A stretch of DNA of 64,000 nucleotides from JBFXJF01 sp050175155 (lineage in GTDB: Bacteria; Bacillota; Bacilli; Tepidibacillales; Tepidibacillaceae). Below the pieces are notes generated by a model. That model searched no databases. It was given only the letters and a program-made list of their open reading frames with translations, and had not been told where the DNA came from. The stretch is from assembly GCA_050175155.1 (NCBI GenBank), contig JBFXJF010000005.1, positions 62,001 to 126,000 on the forward strand, written 5' to 3'. The translations under genes and the position numbers were made by a program. Of this stretch, positions 18,711-27,902 are shown piece after piece; position 1 is the stretch's first letter; each line of letters starts with the position of its first letter.

Positions 18711-18741
18711 AATGGATTTGTAGCAAACTTACAAATCCATT
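18711..18741. repeat. perfect inverted repeat between zapA and pheT
   Basis: Twelve-base perfect arms AATGGATTTGTA/TACAAATCCATT with a 7-base loop. Not followed by a T run on either strand, so not a standard terminator. Confidence 0.6.
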
Positions 18742-18751
18742 AACTTGGTGC

Positions 18752-18783
18752 CTGTCATCCTTCACTGACGCTCAGAATGACAG
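18752..18783. terminator. hairpin downstream of pheT
   Basis: CTGTCAT/ATGACAG arms with further imperfect pairing inside (CCT/AGA), ending four bases from the pheT stop. The T run (TTTTTATTTTC) lies on the plus-strand side, away from the pheT transcript. It resembles the dispersed GTCATTCTGAGCG-type palindromes common in Firmicutes. Confidence 0.5.
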
Positions 18784-18786
18784 TTT

Positions 18787-21207
18787 TTATTTTCTTAGTT
18801 CCAATTGATATTTTTCTATTAATATGTTTAGAATTTTATTATATACTTCTACTACCTCTTCATCTGTTAATGTACGGTCCTGACTTCTGAAGGTTAGTGA
18901 GAATGCCAAGCTTTTCTTTCCTTCTCCAACCTGTCCTCCCATGTAAACATCAAAAATTGATAAGTCAACTAGTAATTCACCGCCACTCTCCTTAATTGTA
19001 CCAATTATTTCACTTGTTTCTAAATTTTTAGGAACAATTACAGCAATGTCACGTTGAATTGTCGGATATTTTGGTAATTGTTTATACTCGATATTTGTTT
19101 TGTTTAGTTCAAATAGTAGACTTAAATCTATTTCAAATACATAAACATTTACCAAATCATATTGATGCTGCAATTTTGGGTGAATTTGACCTATATAACC
19201 AATTTTCTTGTTATTTACTTTTATTACAGCTGTTCTACCTTGGTGATACCCCTCTATCGCTGACGCAACATAGTTCACATCTTTAATTCCTAGTTTTTTA
19301 AATAGTTCCTCTAAAATTCCCTTTACATAGTAAAAGTCTATTGGTTCGAATGGCGTTTTCCAATACTTAGGTAGCGTTCCAGTAAACAGACCGGCTAATA
19401 TTAATCTTTCGTTAGGCAAATCAGATATCACTACCTCATCTGTAGTAAATGATGTTCCAATTTCAAAAATACGAATATCAAGATTCTGACGATTTGCATT
19501 ATATTGTGCCACTTCTAAAAGATTTGAAATCAGTTCCGTTCTTAAATATAATCTTTCCTCGCTTAAAGGGGTTAATAATTTGATAGGTTTATATTTTTGT
19601 TCATTTAAGCCCTGAATAATTCCATTATTTTTATCTGATGTTAATGTATATGTTATAACCTCTTGCATTCCAGATGATTGTAGATACTTCTTAACTTTTC
19701 TTTTAAGTTCCTGCTTTTTGGTTAATCCCCCTTGGGTGCTAGAACTGTTTGACATAGTGATTGGAATATTGTCATATCCATAAATACGTGCAACCTCTTC
19801 TGTTAAGTCGGCCTCTATCGATATGTCATTTCTTCTAGTTGGTACTAGGACTACTAATTTATCACCATCATCCCTAACCTCAAATCTTAACCTCCTGAAA
19901 ATATCTTTCATTTCAGCTACATTTATTTGGGTTCCTAACAACTTATTAACTCCCTTTGGATCAACGATAACCATTTTAACATCCGTATTACTAACTTTAT
20001 GTTCATAAATATCACTAACTACTTTCGCACCTGCCACCTCAACCATTAACTCAGCTGCCCTATTTAATGCTAAATATACACGCTGAGGATCTATACCCTT
20101 TTCAAATCTAAGACTCGCTTCCGATCTTAACCCAAGTTTTCTTGAAGTTTTGCCGATAGAAGTGCCATTGAAAAATGCTGATTCTAGTAAAATTTGAGTA
20201 GTATCATCTGTTACCTCGCTATTTGCTCCGCCCATCACTCCAGCTATCGCTATTGGTTTTACTTTGTCAGTTATAAGTAACATTTCCTCATCAAGCTCTC
20301 TTAGTTGATTATCTAATGTAGTAATATTCTCTTTTGGATTAGCTAATCTAACCTCAATTGCAGCCTTGTCCAAATGATTAAAATCAAAAGCATGTAAAGG
20401 TTGCCCATACTCCAATAAAACATAGTTAGTTATGTCAACAATATTATTAATCGGTCTTATTCCCGAGACAATTAAACTATTTTGCAACCAGTAAGGTGAT
20501 TCAGCAATTTTTACATCCTTTATTATTCTGGCAGCATAGTGATTGCAAGCTTCCGTAGCCATAATATTTATGTTTATTTCATTATCATTACTAATAGTTG
20601 TCCCCAAATTGCCCTTAGGAATTATTATTTCCCTATCAAGTATGGCAGCTACTTCGTAAGCTACTCCAATTATACTTAAACAGTCAGCACGATTGGGAGT
20701 TAAGTCAAGTTCATAAATAATATCATCTAATCCAAGTAATTTCTTAATGTCCTCTCCTACTACAGCATCATTGTCTAAAATCAAAATCCCTTCTGAAAGT
20801 TTATTAGACAATAATTTTTTACTTAATCCAAGTTCCTCTGCTGAGCAGATCATTCCGCAAGAATCTATACCGCGCAACTTTACTTTCCCTATTTTTAATC
20901 CACTAGGAAGTAGTGCATTAAGTTTGGCAACTGCCACTTTTTGTCCCTTATCTACATTGCTTGCCCCACATATTATTTGTGAAAGCTCACTTTCTCCAAT
21001 ATCTACCTTACAAAGACTAAGCTTCTCCGCATTAGGATGCTTTTCCCTTTCAACTACATAACCGACAACTACTCCATCCAATTCCTTGCCCAATTGCTCT
21101 ATTGCATCGACTACTACTCCGCTCTTTGTCAACTTTTCCGCTAAATCGTATGGGTCAATATCCTTTATATCAACAAACTGAGATAGCCAGTTAAAAGATA
21201 CTTTCAT
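18787..21207 (-). CDS. pheT: phenylalanine-tRNA ligase beta subunit
   Basis: 806 residues. Structural and editing subunit of the (alpha-beta)2 enzyme. Visible: the N-terminal EMAP-like tRNA-binding domain (about 40-150), B3/B4 editing domain (LDLTPNRADCLSIIG, HAFDFNHLD), B5 domain, and the C-terminal ferredoxin-fold anticodon-binding domain (YPTIQRDIAVIVP, SLTFRSQDRTLTDEEV). GGGAGGT precedes the ATG. Starts 13 bp after pheS and is under the same T-box. Confidence 0.97.
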   Translation of the reverse strand: MKVSFNWLSQFVDIKDIDPYDLAEKLTKSGVVVDAIEQLGKELDGVVVGYVVEREKHPNAEKLSLCKVDIGESELSQIICGASNVDKGQKVAVAKLNALLPSGLKIGKVKLRGIDSCGMICSAEELGLSKKLLSNKLSEGILILDNDAVVGEDIKKLLGLDDIIYELDLTPNRADCLSIIGVAYEVAAILDREIIIPKGNLGTTISNDNEININIMATEACNHYAARIIKDVKIAESPYWLQNSLIVSGIRPINNIVDITNYVLLEYGQPLHAFDFNHLDKAAIEVRLANPKENITTLDNQLRELDEEMLLITDKVKPIAIAGVMGGANSEVTDDTTQILLESAFFNGTSIGKTSRKLGLRSEASLRFEKGIDPQRVYLALNRAAELMVEVAGAKVVSDIYEHKVSNTDVKMVIVDPKGVNKLLGTQINVAEMKDIFRRLRFEVRDDGDKLVVLVPTRRNDISIEADLTEEVARIYGYDNIPITMSNSSSTQGGLTKKQELKRKVKKYLQSSGMQEVITYTLTSDKNNGIIQGLNEQKYKPIKLLTPLSEERLYLRTELISNLLEVAQYNANRQNLDIRIFEIGTSFTTDEVVISDLPNERLILAGLFTGTLPKYWKTPFEPIDFYYVKGILEELFKKLGIKDVNYVASAIEGYHQGRTAVIKVNNKKIGYIGQIHPKLQHQYDLVNVYVFEIDLSLLFELNKTNIEYKQLPKYPTIQRDIAVIVPKNLETSEIIGTIKESGGELLVDLSIFDVYMGGQVGEGKKSLAFSLTFRSQDRTLTDEEVVEVYNKILNILIEKYQLELRK

Positions 21208-21220
21208 AACATTACCTCCC

Positions 21221-22252
21221 TTACATTAATTTAAATTGTTCCAAAAATCTTAGATCATTTGTAAAAAAGTGACGTATATCTTCTATTCCATATTTAATCA
21301 TCGTAATTCTTTCTATTCCTAACCCAAAGGCATAACCAGTATATTTGTTTGTGTCAAAACCAGAGTTTTCTAAAACCTTTGGGTGCACCATTCCAGCACC
21401 TAATATCTCAATCCAACCAGTGCCTTTACATATCCTACACCCCTTACCTTGACAAAAACAAGAAACATCAACTTCCGCACTTGGTTCAGTAAATGGGAAA
21501 AAACTAGGACGCAAACGTATCTTAGTATTATCACCATACATTTTTTTAGCAAAATTAAGTAATAACCCCTTTAAATCAGACATAGTTACATTTTCGTCAA
21601 CTACAAGACCTTCAACCTGGGTAAATTGATGTGAATGTGTTGCATCGTCATCATCACGACGATATACTTTGCCTGGACATATAATTTTAACCGGTCCTTC
21701 ACCTTTTTTCCCCAACATAGTCCTTATCTGTACTGGTGAAGTATGAGTCCTCAATAATATTTCTTCTGTAATATAAAATGAATCGTGCATGTCCCTTGCT
21801 GGGTGCCCTTTTGGTAAATTTAACGCTTCAAAATTATAATAATCCTTCTCTACTTCAGGTCCCTCAGCAATTTCAAATCCCATACCAATAAATATATCTT
21901 CTATCTCATCTATAACTCGAGTTAAAGGATGTGAATTACCATAAACTAATGGCATCCCAGGAAGAGTTACATCTATCGTCTCTTCTTTAATTATATGACT
22001 AATCATATCTTTTCTTATTACTTCTTCCTTACTTTTCAAAATCTCCTGGATAGATTCCCTCAATTCATTAATAAATTGACCAACCTTTGGACGTTCTTCA
22101 GGTGACAAATTACCCAAATTTCTTGATATTTCAGTAATCGGACCTTTTTTTCCTAAATTTCTTACTTTTATCTCATTCAGGTCTTCAATATTCTCTACAC
22201 CTTGAATTTCTGTAAGTATTTTTTGTTTTAGCAATTCCAGTTGTTCCTTCAT
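21221..22252 (-). CDS. pheS: phenylalanine-tRNA ligase alpha subunit
   Basis: 343 residues. Catalytic subunit: an N-terminal coiled coil that binds the tRNA, class II motifs (motif 2 in KVYRRDDDDATHSHQFTQVE, motif 3 GLGIERITMIKYGI), and a cysteine cluster CFCQGKGCRICKGTGW near residue 255 found in Firmicute PheS. AAAAGGGGGG lies before the ATG. Expression is set by the T-box leader just upstream. Confidence 0.97.
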   Translation of the reverse strand: MKEQLELLKQKILTEIQGVENIEDLNEIKVRNLGKKGPITEISRNLGNLSPEERPKVGQFINELRESIQEILKSKEEVIRKDMISHIIKEETIDVTLPGMPLVYGNSHPLTRVIDEIEDIFIGMGFEIAEGPEVEKDYYNFEALNLPKGHPARDMHDSFYITEEILLRTHTSPVQIRTMLGKKGEGPVKIICPGKVYRRDDDDATHSHQFTQVEGLVVDENVTMSDLKGLLLNFAKKMYGDNTKIRLRPSFFPFTEPSAEVDVSCFCQGKGCRICKGTGWIEILGAGMVHPKVLENSGFDTNKYTGYAFGLGIERITMIKYGIEDIRHFFTNDLRFLEQFKLM

Positions 22253-22286
22253 TTTAAGCCCCCCTTTTCTTATTACCCTAAAAACT

Positions 22287-22530
22287 AAAAAAATCTTTTA
22301 CCCCAAAGGGACGAAAGACCGTGGTACCACCCTAATATGAATATAATACTATTATATACACTCTCAGAATTTTTAACGTTAGTAACGTATTCCCCTACTT
22401 TAATTTCAGAGAATCTGCTCCAGAGTGAACTTCTTTAAGGATATCTTAGAGATGTTTTCAGTCCCCGACATCTCCTCCCTAGAAAGATATGACCTTAATT
22501 ACTCTTCTCTTTCATTGCATTTTTATTAAA
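22287..22530 (-). promoter_or_regulatory. T-box leader of pheST (Phe specifier)
   Basis: On the minus strand the conserved AGGGTGGTACCACGG (22319-22333) is present. Its flanks form the antiterminator: AGGG with CCCT and ACGG with TCGT (22307-22333), leaving TGGTACC unpaired for the tRNA acceptor end. The competing terminator uses TCTTTCGTCCC and GGGGTAAAAGA (22294-22318), followed by seven T (22287-22293). A TTC codon at 22427-22429 in the stem I region is the likely Phe specifier. Uncharged tRNA-Phe should allow readthrough. Confidence 0.93.
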
Positions 22531-22550
22531 TTTTATTAATTATGGTAATT

Positions 22551-22579
22551 ATTATAACGGTGTATAATAAGAACTTCAA
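22551..22579 (-). promoter_or_regulatory. sigma-A promoter of the pheST T-box transcript
   Basis: TTGAAG (22574-22579) and TATAAT (22551-22556) on the minus strand with a 17-bp spacer, just upstream of the T-box stem I. Confidence 0.7.
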
Positions 22580-22599
22580 GCATTATTGTTAAAGCTAGA

Positions 22600-23394
22600 T
22601 TAAAAGACGTTCCTCTGTCTAAGATGTTCAAATAATATAACTGTAGTAGCCATTGCAACATTTAATGATTCAGTGTTACCGACAATTGGTATTCTCACCA
22701 TTTTATTTACACTTGCTTGTCTTTCCTCTGATAAACCTCGAGCCTCGTTTCCAATTACCAAAGCCACATTATTAGTTAAATCGACATTGTAATAATCTAT
22801 AGAAGCGTAAGGACTTGTTCCTATTAAGTCTATCTTCAAAGCCTTTAATTTTTCTATACTATCGTCCAAGTTATTAATTAAAATTGGGACGTGAAAGATA
22901 CTTCCCATAGCAGAACGGATTACTTTGGGATTATGTAATTCAACTGTATTCTTACCAATAATAATACCACTTACACCTGCTGCTGCTGCACTTCTAATAA
23001 TGGTTCCCAAATTACCTGGGTCTTGTATTTCATCTATTAGTAATAAGACTTTGTTAACCTCATCTTTTAGTAATTCATTAAACTCCCACCGCTTTTTTTT
23101 AACTACCGCTATTATACCTTGGGGTGTTTCGGTGTCACACAATTTATTAAATACTATATTTGAAACATTAACAATCTTAATGTCATTTTGATATATTAGC
23201 TTATCTGTAAAATCAGATGGATCCTTATCGTTATTGACAATTACTACTTCGATCTCTTGATTAGTTGTTAAAGCTTCTTCAATAAGCTTGTATCCTTCAA
23301 TTATGAACCTACCCTGTTCTTCTCTTCCTTTTTTACTATTTAATTGGTACCAAAGCGAAACTCTTGGATTGTGAATTGATTCTATTAATTCCAT
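22600..23394 (-). CDS. TrmH/SpoU-family RNA 2'-O-methyltransferase (YsgA-like)
   Basis: 264 residues. N-terminal substrate-binding domain followed by the knotted SPOUT domain, with motif 1 IQDPGNLGTIIRSA (about 125), VIGNEARGL (about 215) and the C-terminal knot VGNTESLNVAMATTVILFE. Transfers methyl from SAM to a ribose 2'-OH of rRNA or tRNA. The neighbour of pheS and sspI in B. subtilis is ysgA, the same family. Begins 6 bp after the upstream TrkA-type gene stop; GGGAAG is the likely ribosome site. Confidence 0.9.
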   Translation of the reverse strand: MELIESIHNPRVSLWYQLNSKKGREEQGRFIIEGYKLIEEALTTNQEIEVVIVNNDKDPSDFTDKLIYQNDIKIVNVSNIVFNKLCDTETPQGIIAVVKKKRWEFNELLKDEVNKVLLLIDEIQDPGNLGTIIRSAAAAGVSGIIIGKNTVELHNPKVIRSAMGSIFHVPILINNLDDSIEKLKALKIDLIGTSPYASIDYYNVDLTNNVALVIGNEARGLSEERQASVNKMVRIPIVGNTESLNVAMATTVILFEHLRQRNVF

Positions 23395-23400
23395 CTCAGG

Positions 23401-24066
23401 TTACTTCCCGTTAGATACATATTCTTCAAATTTCTTCATATCCTTATTATTACCAATAACCACCATTATGTCTCCATCCTTTATTACGTCAGAGGCGCTC
23501 GGTGCAACATTTATATGTTCGTTATTTTTTAAAGCCATAATATTACATCCATATTTTGCTCGAACATCTATCTCCCCTAAAGTTCTACCCATCATACTTT
23601 TACTGGATAGAATCTCTACAATGCTATACTCCTCTGATAGTTCTATGTAATCTAAAATATTTGGAGTAACTAAGTTGTGGGCTACTCTAACCCCCATATC
23701 TCTTTCAGGAAAAATTACTTTAGTTGCTCCTATTTTATATAGTACCTTAGCATGTAGTTGGTTTTGAGCTTTAACTACTATAGTTTCTATTCCCAGTTCT
23801 TTTATTAAAAGGGTTGTTAATATGCTTGCTTGTATGTTATCACCAATAGCTATAACTACAACATCATAATTAGTAATACCTAGTGATTTAAGAGCACTCT
23901 CGTCAGTTGTATCCGCTTGTATAGCATGTGTTACATTGTTTAAATTATCCTGAATCTTCTCTTCATCTATATCAATCGCCAATACCTCATTGTCTAAATC
24001 ATATAACTCCTTCGCAATACTGGTTCCAAACCGCCCCAACCCTATTACTGCAAATTGCTTACCCAT
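23401..24066 (-). CDS. TrkA/KtrA-type potassium channel regulatory subunit
   Basis: 221 residues: a Rossmann RCK_N domain (VIGLGRFGTSIAKEL, acidic residue after the second strand in AIDIDEEK) and an RCK_C domain (about 140-217). Peripheral cytoplasmic ring that gates a Ktr/Trk K+ channel in response to nucleotides, and in Firmicutes often c-di-AMP. No membrane subunit gene is nearby. AGGAGG precedes the ATG; followed closely by the methyltransferase gene. Confidence 0.88.
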   Translation of the reverse strand: MGKQFAVIGLGRFGTSIAKELYDLDNEVLAIDIDEEKIQDNLNNVTHAIQADTTDESALKSLGITNYDVVVIAIGDNIQASILTTLLIKELGIETIVVKAQNQLHAKVLYKIGATKVIFPERDMGVRVAHNLVTPNILDYIELSEEYSIVEILSSKSMMGRTLGEIDVRAKYGCNIMALKNNEHINVAPSASDVIKDGDIMVVIGNNKDMKKFEEYVSNGK

Positions 24067-24156
24067 AGTATGCCTCCTATAGCCTAATTATTTCAAAATA
24101 CATTATAGCACATTCTATTTTTTTAAACTAATAAAACTATTTTTTTAAAATTAGGA

Positions 24157-24163
24157 CATACTA
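24157..24163 (+). promoter_or_regulatory. candidate sigma-G -10 element of sspI
   Basis: CATACTA, an exact match to the forespore sigma-G -10 consensus, about 43 bp before the sspI start. The -35 is less clear (TAATAA around 24129-24134 is at a long spacing). Confidence 0.5.
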
Positions 24164-24205
24164 ATTTACAGAATTCTTAGAAGAATAAGAACAGGAGGAA
24201 TCCAA

Positions 24206-24409
24206 GTGGAGCTCGATTTACGTAACGCCATAATCTCAAATATTAAAGATAAATCAAAAGACCAATTAAATGACATGGTAAATGATGCTTTAAGTACCCA
24301 TGATGAAAAAACATTACCTGGTTTAGGAGTTATTTTTGAGATAATATGGGAAAATAGCGACTCCCAGATTAAAGAAAACTTAATTGAAACTTTATCTAAT
24401 AATATTTAA
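24206..24409 (+). CDS. sspI: small acid-soluble spore protein SspI
   Basis: 67 residues, matching the minor SASP SspI family: MELDLRNAIISNI at the start, LPGLGVIFEIIW in the middle. Made in the forespore and packed in the spore core. GTG start with AGGAGG eight bases upstream. A sigma-G-like -10 precedes it and a terminator follows. Same neighbourhood (pheS-ysgA-sspI) in B. subtilis. Confidence 0.95.
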   Translation: MELDLRNAIISNIKDKSKDQLNDMVNDALSTHDEKTLPGLGVIFEIIWENSDSQIKENLIETLSNNI

Positions 24410-24437
24410 AAAAGTGATGAGAAAATCATCACTTTTT
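24409..24437. terminator. bidirectional terminator between sspI and the M42 peptidase gene
   Basis: Arms AAAAAGTGATGA/TCATCACTTTTT, five-base loop, T runs on both strands; serves the two convergent genes. Confidence 0.9.
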
Positions 24438-24442
24438 ATATT

Positions 24443-25516
24443 TTAATTGTTCTTTATATCTAACACAGTTTTATTGTCTAGGCCTTTGATTATTTTCACT
24501 AATAAATTTACAATGCTTTCAAAGTCGTCCTGGTGGAAAATACCTGAATGAGTATGTATGTATCTTGTAGGAATACCAATATACAAAGATGGAACACCAT
24601 TACCATATACATGAAATCTTCCTGCATCTGTCCCTCCAAATGCTAATGTTGCATATTGAAATGGAATATTTTCATCTTCGGCTATTTTAATTACGAAATC
24701 TCTTAGCCCAGTATGAGGTATCATCGATGAATCGTACAACATTATTTGGGGACCACTTCCCAACTTACCATCCGCATCGTCAGGTTTAGCACCGGGAGTA
24801 TCTCCAGCTAATCCAACATCTATCGCAAAAGCAATATCTGGTTTAACTGCGTTAACTGACGTTTGAGCTCCACGCAAGCCTACCTCCTCTTGAACAGTAC
24901 CGACGCCATATATGATATTATTATGTTCAATACCTTTAAGCCTTTTAAATACTTCAATCACAACAGCACATCCGAGGCGGTTATCTAAAGCCTTAGCCAT
25001 TATCAAGTTGGGGTTCTTCATTAATGTAAATTTGGAATCAGGAGTAATTGAATCACCTGGTCTTACACCATATTCCTCTGCTTCTTTCTTGTCCTTTGCA
25101 CCAATATCTATAAACATTTCCTTAAAATCCACAGGTTTTTTTCTTTCTTCCGCTTTTAATATGTGAGGAGGCTTAGAGCCGATAATCCCTAACACTTCGC
25201 CTTTACGTGTATGAATTAGCACTCTTTGTGCAAGCATAACTTGCTCCCACCAACCACCAAGAGTTTGAAATTTTATAAAACCTTCATCGGTAATTCTAGT
25301 TACCATGAAACCAACCTCATCTAGATGTCCTGCTAGTAAAACCTTTGGTCCTTCCTTTCCTTTTCTAGCAATAAGACTTCCCAAATTATCCTCATATACT
25401 TCATCAGCATATTCCTCAATATACTTCTTCATTACCTTTCTAGCAGGTCCTTCATATCCAGAAACACCTGGAACATCTGTTAATTCTCTTAGTAAATCTA
25501 AAGTAGCATCATCCAT
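24443..25516 (-). CDS. M42-family zinc aminopeptidase/cellulase-like peptidase
   Basis: 357 residues. Dinuclear metal site visible: AGHLDEVGF (His about 64), DNRLGCA (Asp), GTVQEEVGLRGA (catalytic Glu pair), AIDVGLAGD (Asp), and IHTHSG (His) near the end. Members (YsdC, YtoP, FrvX types) form dodecameric tetrahedral cytoplasmic aminopeptidases. AAGGAGG precedes the ATG. Which subfamily applies is not resolved. Confidence 0.92.
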   Translation of the reverse strand: MDDATLDLLRELTDVPGVSGYEGPARKVMKKYIEEYADEVYEDNLGSLIARKGKEGPKVLLAGHLDEVGFMVTRITDEGFIKFQTLGGWWEQVMLAQRVLIHTRKGEVLGIIGSKPPHILKAEERKKPVDFKEMFIDIGAKDKKEAEEYGVRPGDSITPDSKFTLMKNPNLIMAKALDNRLGCAVVIEVFKRLKGIEHNNIIYGVGTVQEEVGLRGAQTSVNAVKPDIAFAIDVGLAGDTPGAKPDDADGKLGSGPQIMLYDSSMIPHTGLRDFVIKIAEDENIPFQYATLAFGGTDAGRFHVYGNGVPSLYIGIPTRYIHTHSGIFHQDDFESIVNLLVKIIKGLDNKTVLDIKNN

Positions 25517-25562
25517 AAAAATTCCTCCTTATTAAATTACTGAGCACTACTAATGTGCGAAA

Positions 25563-26711
25563 TTATTTATATTTTTTAATCCTTAACGTTTTACTTACGA
25601 TAAAAGCTAATATAAATACTACTGAACTAAAGAGGGCTCCCATTTTTGCTGAACCCTGAATCTGTACATCTGTGTATGCTACATCTGCAACAAATAGCGC
25701 AACAGTTAATCCCATCGCTGCAACTACCCCTGCAAGAAATAGTTCCTTCTTACCCATAGCTGATGGAAGTGGAAATCCTAATTTTTCACTAATACTAGAG
25801 AATGTATAGATTCCTACCGTTTTACCAACTAATAATGACGCAAGTACAATCCATGTTAAATTTCCAACCTCACTAAATTCTACACCGGCATTCGCAATCC
25901 CGAAGAAAAATAATCCAACATCAACAAACTTTTTCCAATCATGCTCAAATTTTACCAGTGTAGATTTGTCATTTTTTACATCTTCAAATAAATGACCAAT
26001 TGCCCTTTTACCATTTGGAAGGAAGGGTATAATTACAACTAAAGATAAAGAAGGATGTAGATGAGCATTATGAAATCCAATCCAACTTAAACCACCAGCT
26101 AATATTAAATACGGCCAATAGTTTCTAATATTTAATTTCCTAAAAATAAACGCTAAAATTACCCCAGCTAATATAACCAATAACCACATAGGTTCGAAAG
26201 GCTGTAATGGATCTGGATAAAAAATTGCTATAATTATTAATCCGATAGCATCGTCTGCAATTGCTAATAATAAAAGAAAAGAGACAGCAGGATGTTTTTC
26301 GCCAAAAACAAATTTCGCCACTAACCAAGCAAGAGCTATATCTGTAGCGGTAGGTATTGCCCAGCCATTCGTATAAACAGGACTCCCTATTAGAGAGTTT
26401 AAAATAAGAAAGACTGTAATGGGCCCTAGTACCCCACCTACCGTTGCAATAAGAGGATTTACAGCTTTCTTTATCGGGTTAAGATCTCCTCCAGGTGAGA
26501 AGCTTTGTGTTATCTCCACCGCTGCAATTGCAAAGAAAAAAGCCATAAATATATCCTGTACCAAGAAATGGAAATTAAGACCAGCAAAAAATTCAGTATG
26601 TACAAACGCATGATAACTATCATGGTCAAGATTCGCCCAAATAAGTGCAACTACAACACCGGCTATTAAAGGCACTGAAAATTCTCGTAGCAAGTTAATT
26701 CTTCTTCTCAA
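25563..26711 (-). CDS. nhaA: Na+/H+ antiporter NhaA
   Basis: 382 residues, about twelve helices. The ion-binding Asp pair is seen in LLLLAIADDAIGLI (the D163/D164 pair in E. coli), with the unwound-helix motifs TDIALAW and VGKTVGI. Exchanges cytoplasmic Na+ for external protons, for pH and salt homeostasis. TTG start with GGGGGAG five bases upstream. Has its own promoter with an inverted repeat beside the -35 (26775-26823). Confidence 0.93.
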   Translation of the reverse strand: MRRRINLLREFSVPLIAGVVVALIWANLDHDSYHAFVHTEFFAGLNFHFLVQDIFMAFFFAIAAVEITQSFSPGGDLNPIKKAVNPLIATVGGVLGPITVFLILNSLIGSPVYTNGWAIPTATDIALAWLVAKFVFGEKHPAVSFLLLLAIADDAIGLIIIAIFYPDPLQPFEPMWLLVILAGVILAFIFRKLNIRNYWPYLILAGGLSWIGFHNAHLHPSLSLVVIIPFLPNGKRAIGHLFEDVKNDKSTLVKFEHDWKKFVDVGLFFFGIANAGVEFSEVGNLTWIVLASLLVGKTVGIYTFSSISEKLGFPLPSAMGKKELFLAGVVAAMGLTVALFVADVAYTDVQIQGSAKMGALFSSVVFILAFIVSKTLRIKKYK

Positions 26712-26774
26712 TCATACTCCCCCTATTCTATAAGATATAATAATATTGTTATTTCTATATTTATAATATGTACT

Positions 26775-26804
26775 ATTTTATCTTAATGAAATAATTACTG
26801 TCAA
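26775..26804 (-). promoter_or_regulatory. nhaA promoter with adjoining inverted repeat
   Basis: TTGACA (26799-26804) and TAAAAT (26775-26780) on the minus strand, 18-bp spacer. Immediately upstream of the -35 is an inverted repeat TTTTAC/GTAAAA (26805-26823) that could be an operator. The rest of the 26712-26928 gap is AT-rich with no other clear feature. Confidence 0.6.
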
Positions 26805-26928
26805 TTTTACAAGGGCAGTAAAATAACTTAATATATTTCTTCTTAATATTAATTTTATTTTATAATAATTAATAAATTCTGATATAGTGAACATATATAT
26901 GCGCAAATATTATTAAGGGGGTTAACCA

Positions 26929-27843
26929 TTGCAAACGGACACAAATACAATTTTAACTTTTAAAGATAAAATTATGGATGTATGGTATAGTTTTTTAAAT
27001 TTTGATTATTCAATTGTATTAGAAAGTATCCTATATTCATCTTTTCAAATTATACTAACTATATTGCTGACATGGATTCTACTGAAAGGAAGAGTTAATG
27101 TTATACACAAAATATTTAGATTAACAAAAATTCATAAGCGAAAAGAGGAAACTCTTATTTCTCTTTTGTTGTCCCTAACTAGATATATAATTTTAATAAT
27201 AGCAGCTATTATTGTTCTTGGGGAAGTTGGCATTGAAACAGGACCAATCTTGGCAAGTGCAGGAATATTGGGATTAGCTATTGGATTTGGAGCTCAAAAT
27301 TTTGTTAAAGATATAATTTCAGGATTTTTTATTTTATTTGAGGACTGGATGCGGATAGGTGACTATGTAACAATAGGTAATGTATCTGGAACTGTTGAAG
27401 AAACAGGATTGAGAAGTACAATTATTAGAGAATGGTCAGGAAAACAGGTCCATCTATTAAATAGTTCGATTACACAACTAGTAAATTACAATCGCGATTC
27501 TATGAGACCGATAGTATCATTCAACATCCCATATGAGTATCCAACTGATATTATAAAAAAATTAATAGATGAGGCTTGTGATAAAGTCAATGAGCTTCAT
27601 TTCGATCGATTACTAAAGGATTCTTTTGGTAATATAGTCGAACCAATCCAGTTATATGGTATTACTGACGTAGAAAATAATGCTTTGGGAGCTAAGTATA
27701 CTATTGTTGGCTTAGTAATAGACGATGAATACTTTTTTATGTCAAAGGAAATTAGAAGGATTACATTAGAACATTTAAGAGTTAATGATATCCAAGTAGC
27801 TTATCCAAAACGTATATATTCTAACGATTCGCTACCCAACTAA
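26929..27843 (+). CDS. MscS-family small-conductance mechanosensitive channel
   Basis: 304 residues: N-terminal membrane helices, the pore-lining TM3 rich in Gly/Ala (GPILASAGILGLAIGFGAQNFVKD, residues about 103-126), the beta domain (DWMRIGDYVTIGNVSGTVEE) and a C-terminal alpha/beta domain. Opens on hypo-osmotic shock. TTG start with AAGGGGG upstream. Closest in layout to the YkuT-type proteins of Bacillus. Confidence 0.9.
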   Translation: MQTDTNTILTFKDKIMDVWYSFLNFDYSIVLESILYSSFQIILTILLTWILLKGRVNVIHKIFRLTKIHKRKEETLISLLLSLTRYIILIIAAIIVLGEVGIETGPILASAGILGLAIGFGAQNFVKDIISGFFILFEDWMRIGDYVTIGNVSGTVEETGLRSTIIREWSGKQVHLLNSSITQLVNYNRDSMRPIVSFNIPYEYPTDIIKKLIDEACDKVNELHFDRLLKDSFGNIVEPIQLYGITDVENNALGAKYTIVGLVIDDEYFFMSKEIRRITLEHLRVNDIQVAYPKRIYSNDSLPN

Positions 27844-27849
27844 ATTATA

Positions 27850-27896
27850 ATTACCCCTTCTAGTATGTGGCATAATTTAACATAAGAGGGGGTAAT
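27850..27896. terminator. convergent hairpin between mscS and the Mur ligase gene
   Basis: ATTACCCC-TTCT pairs with AGAG-GGGGTAAT over a 22-base loop, between two convergent genes. The T run is weak, so this is tentative. Confidence 0.5.
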
Positions 27897-27902
27897 ATGA
27901 TA

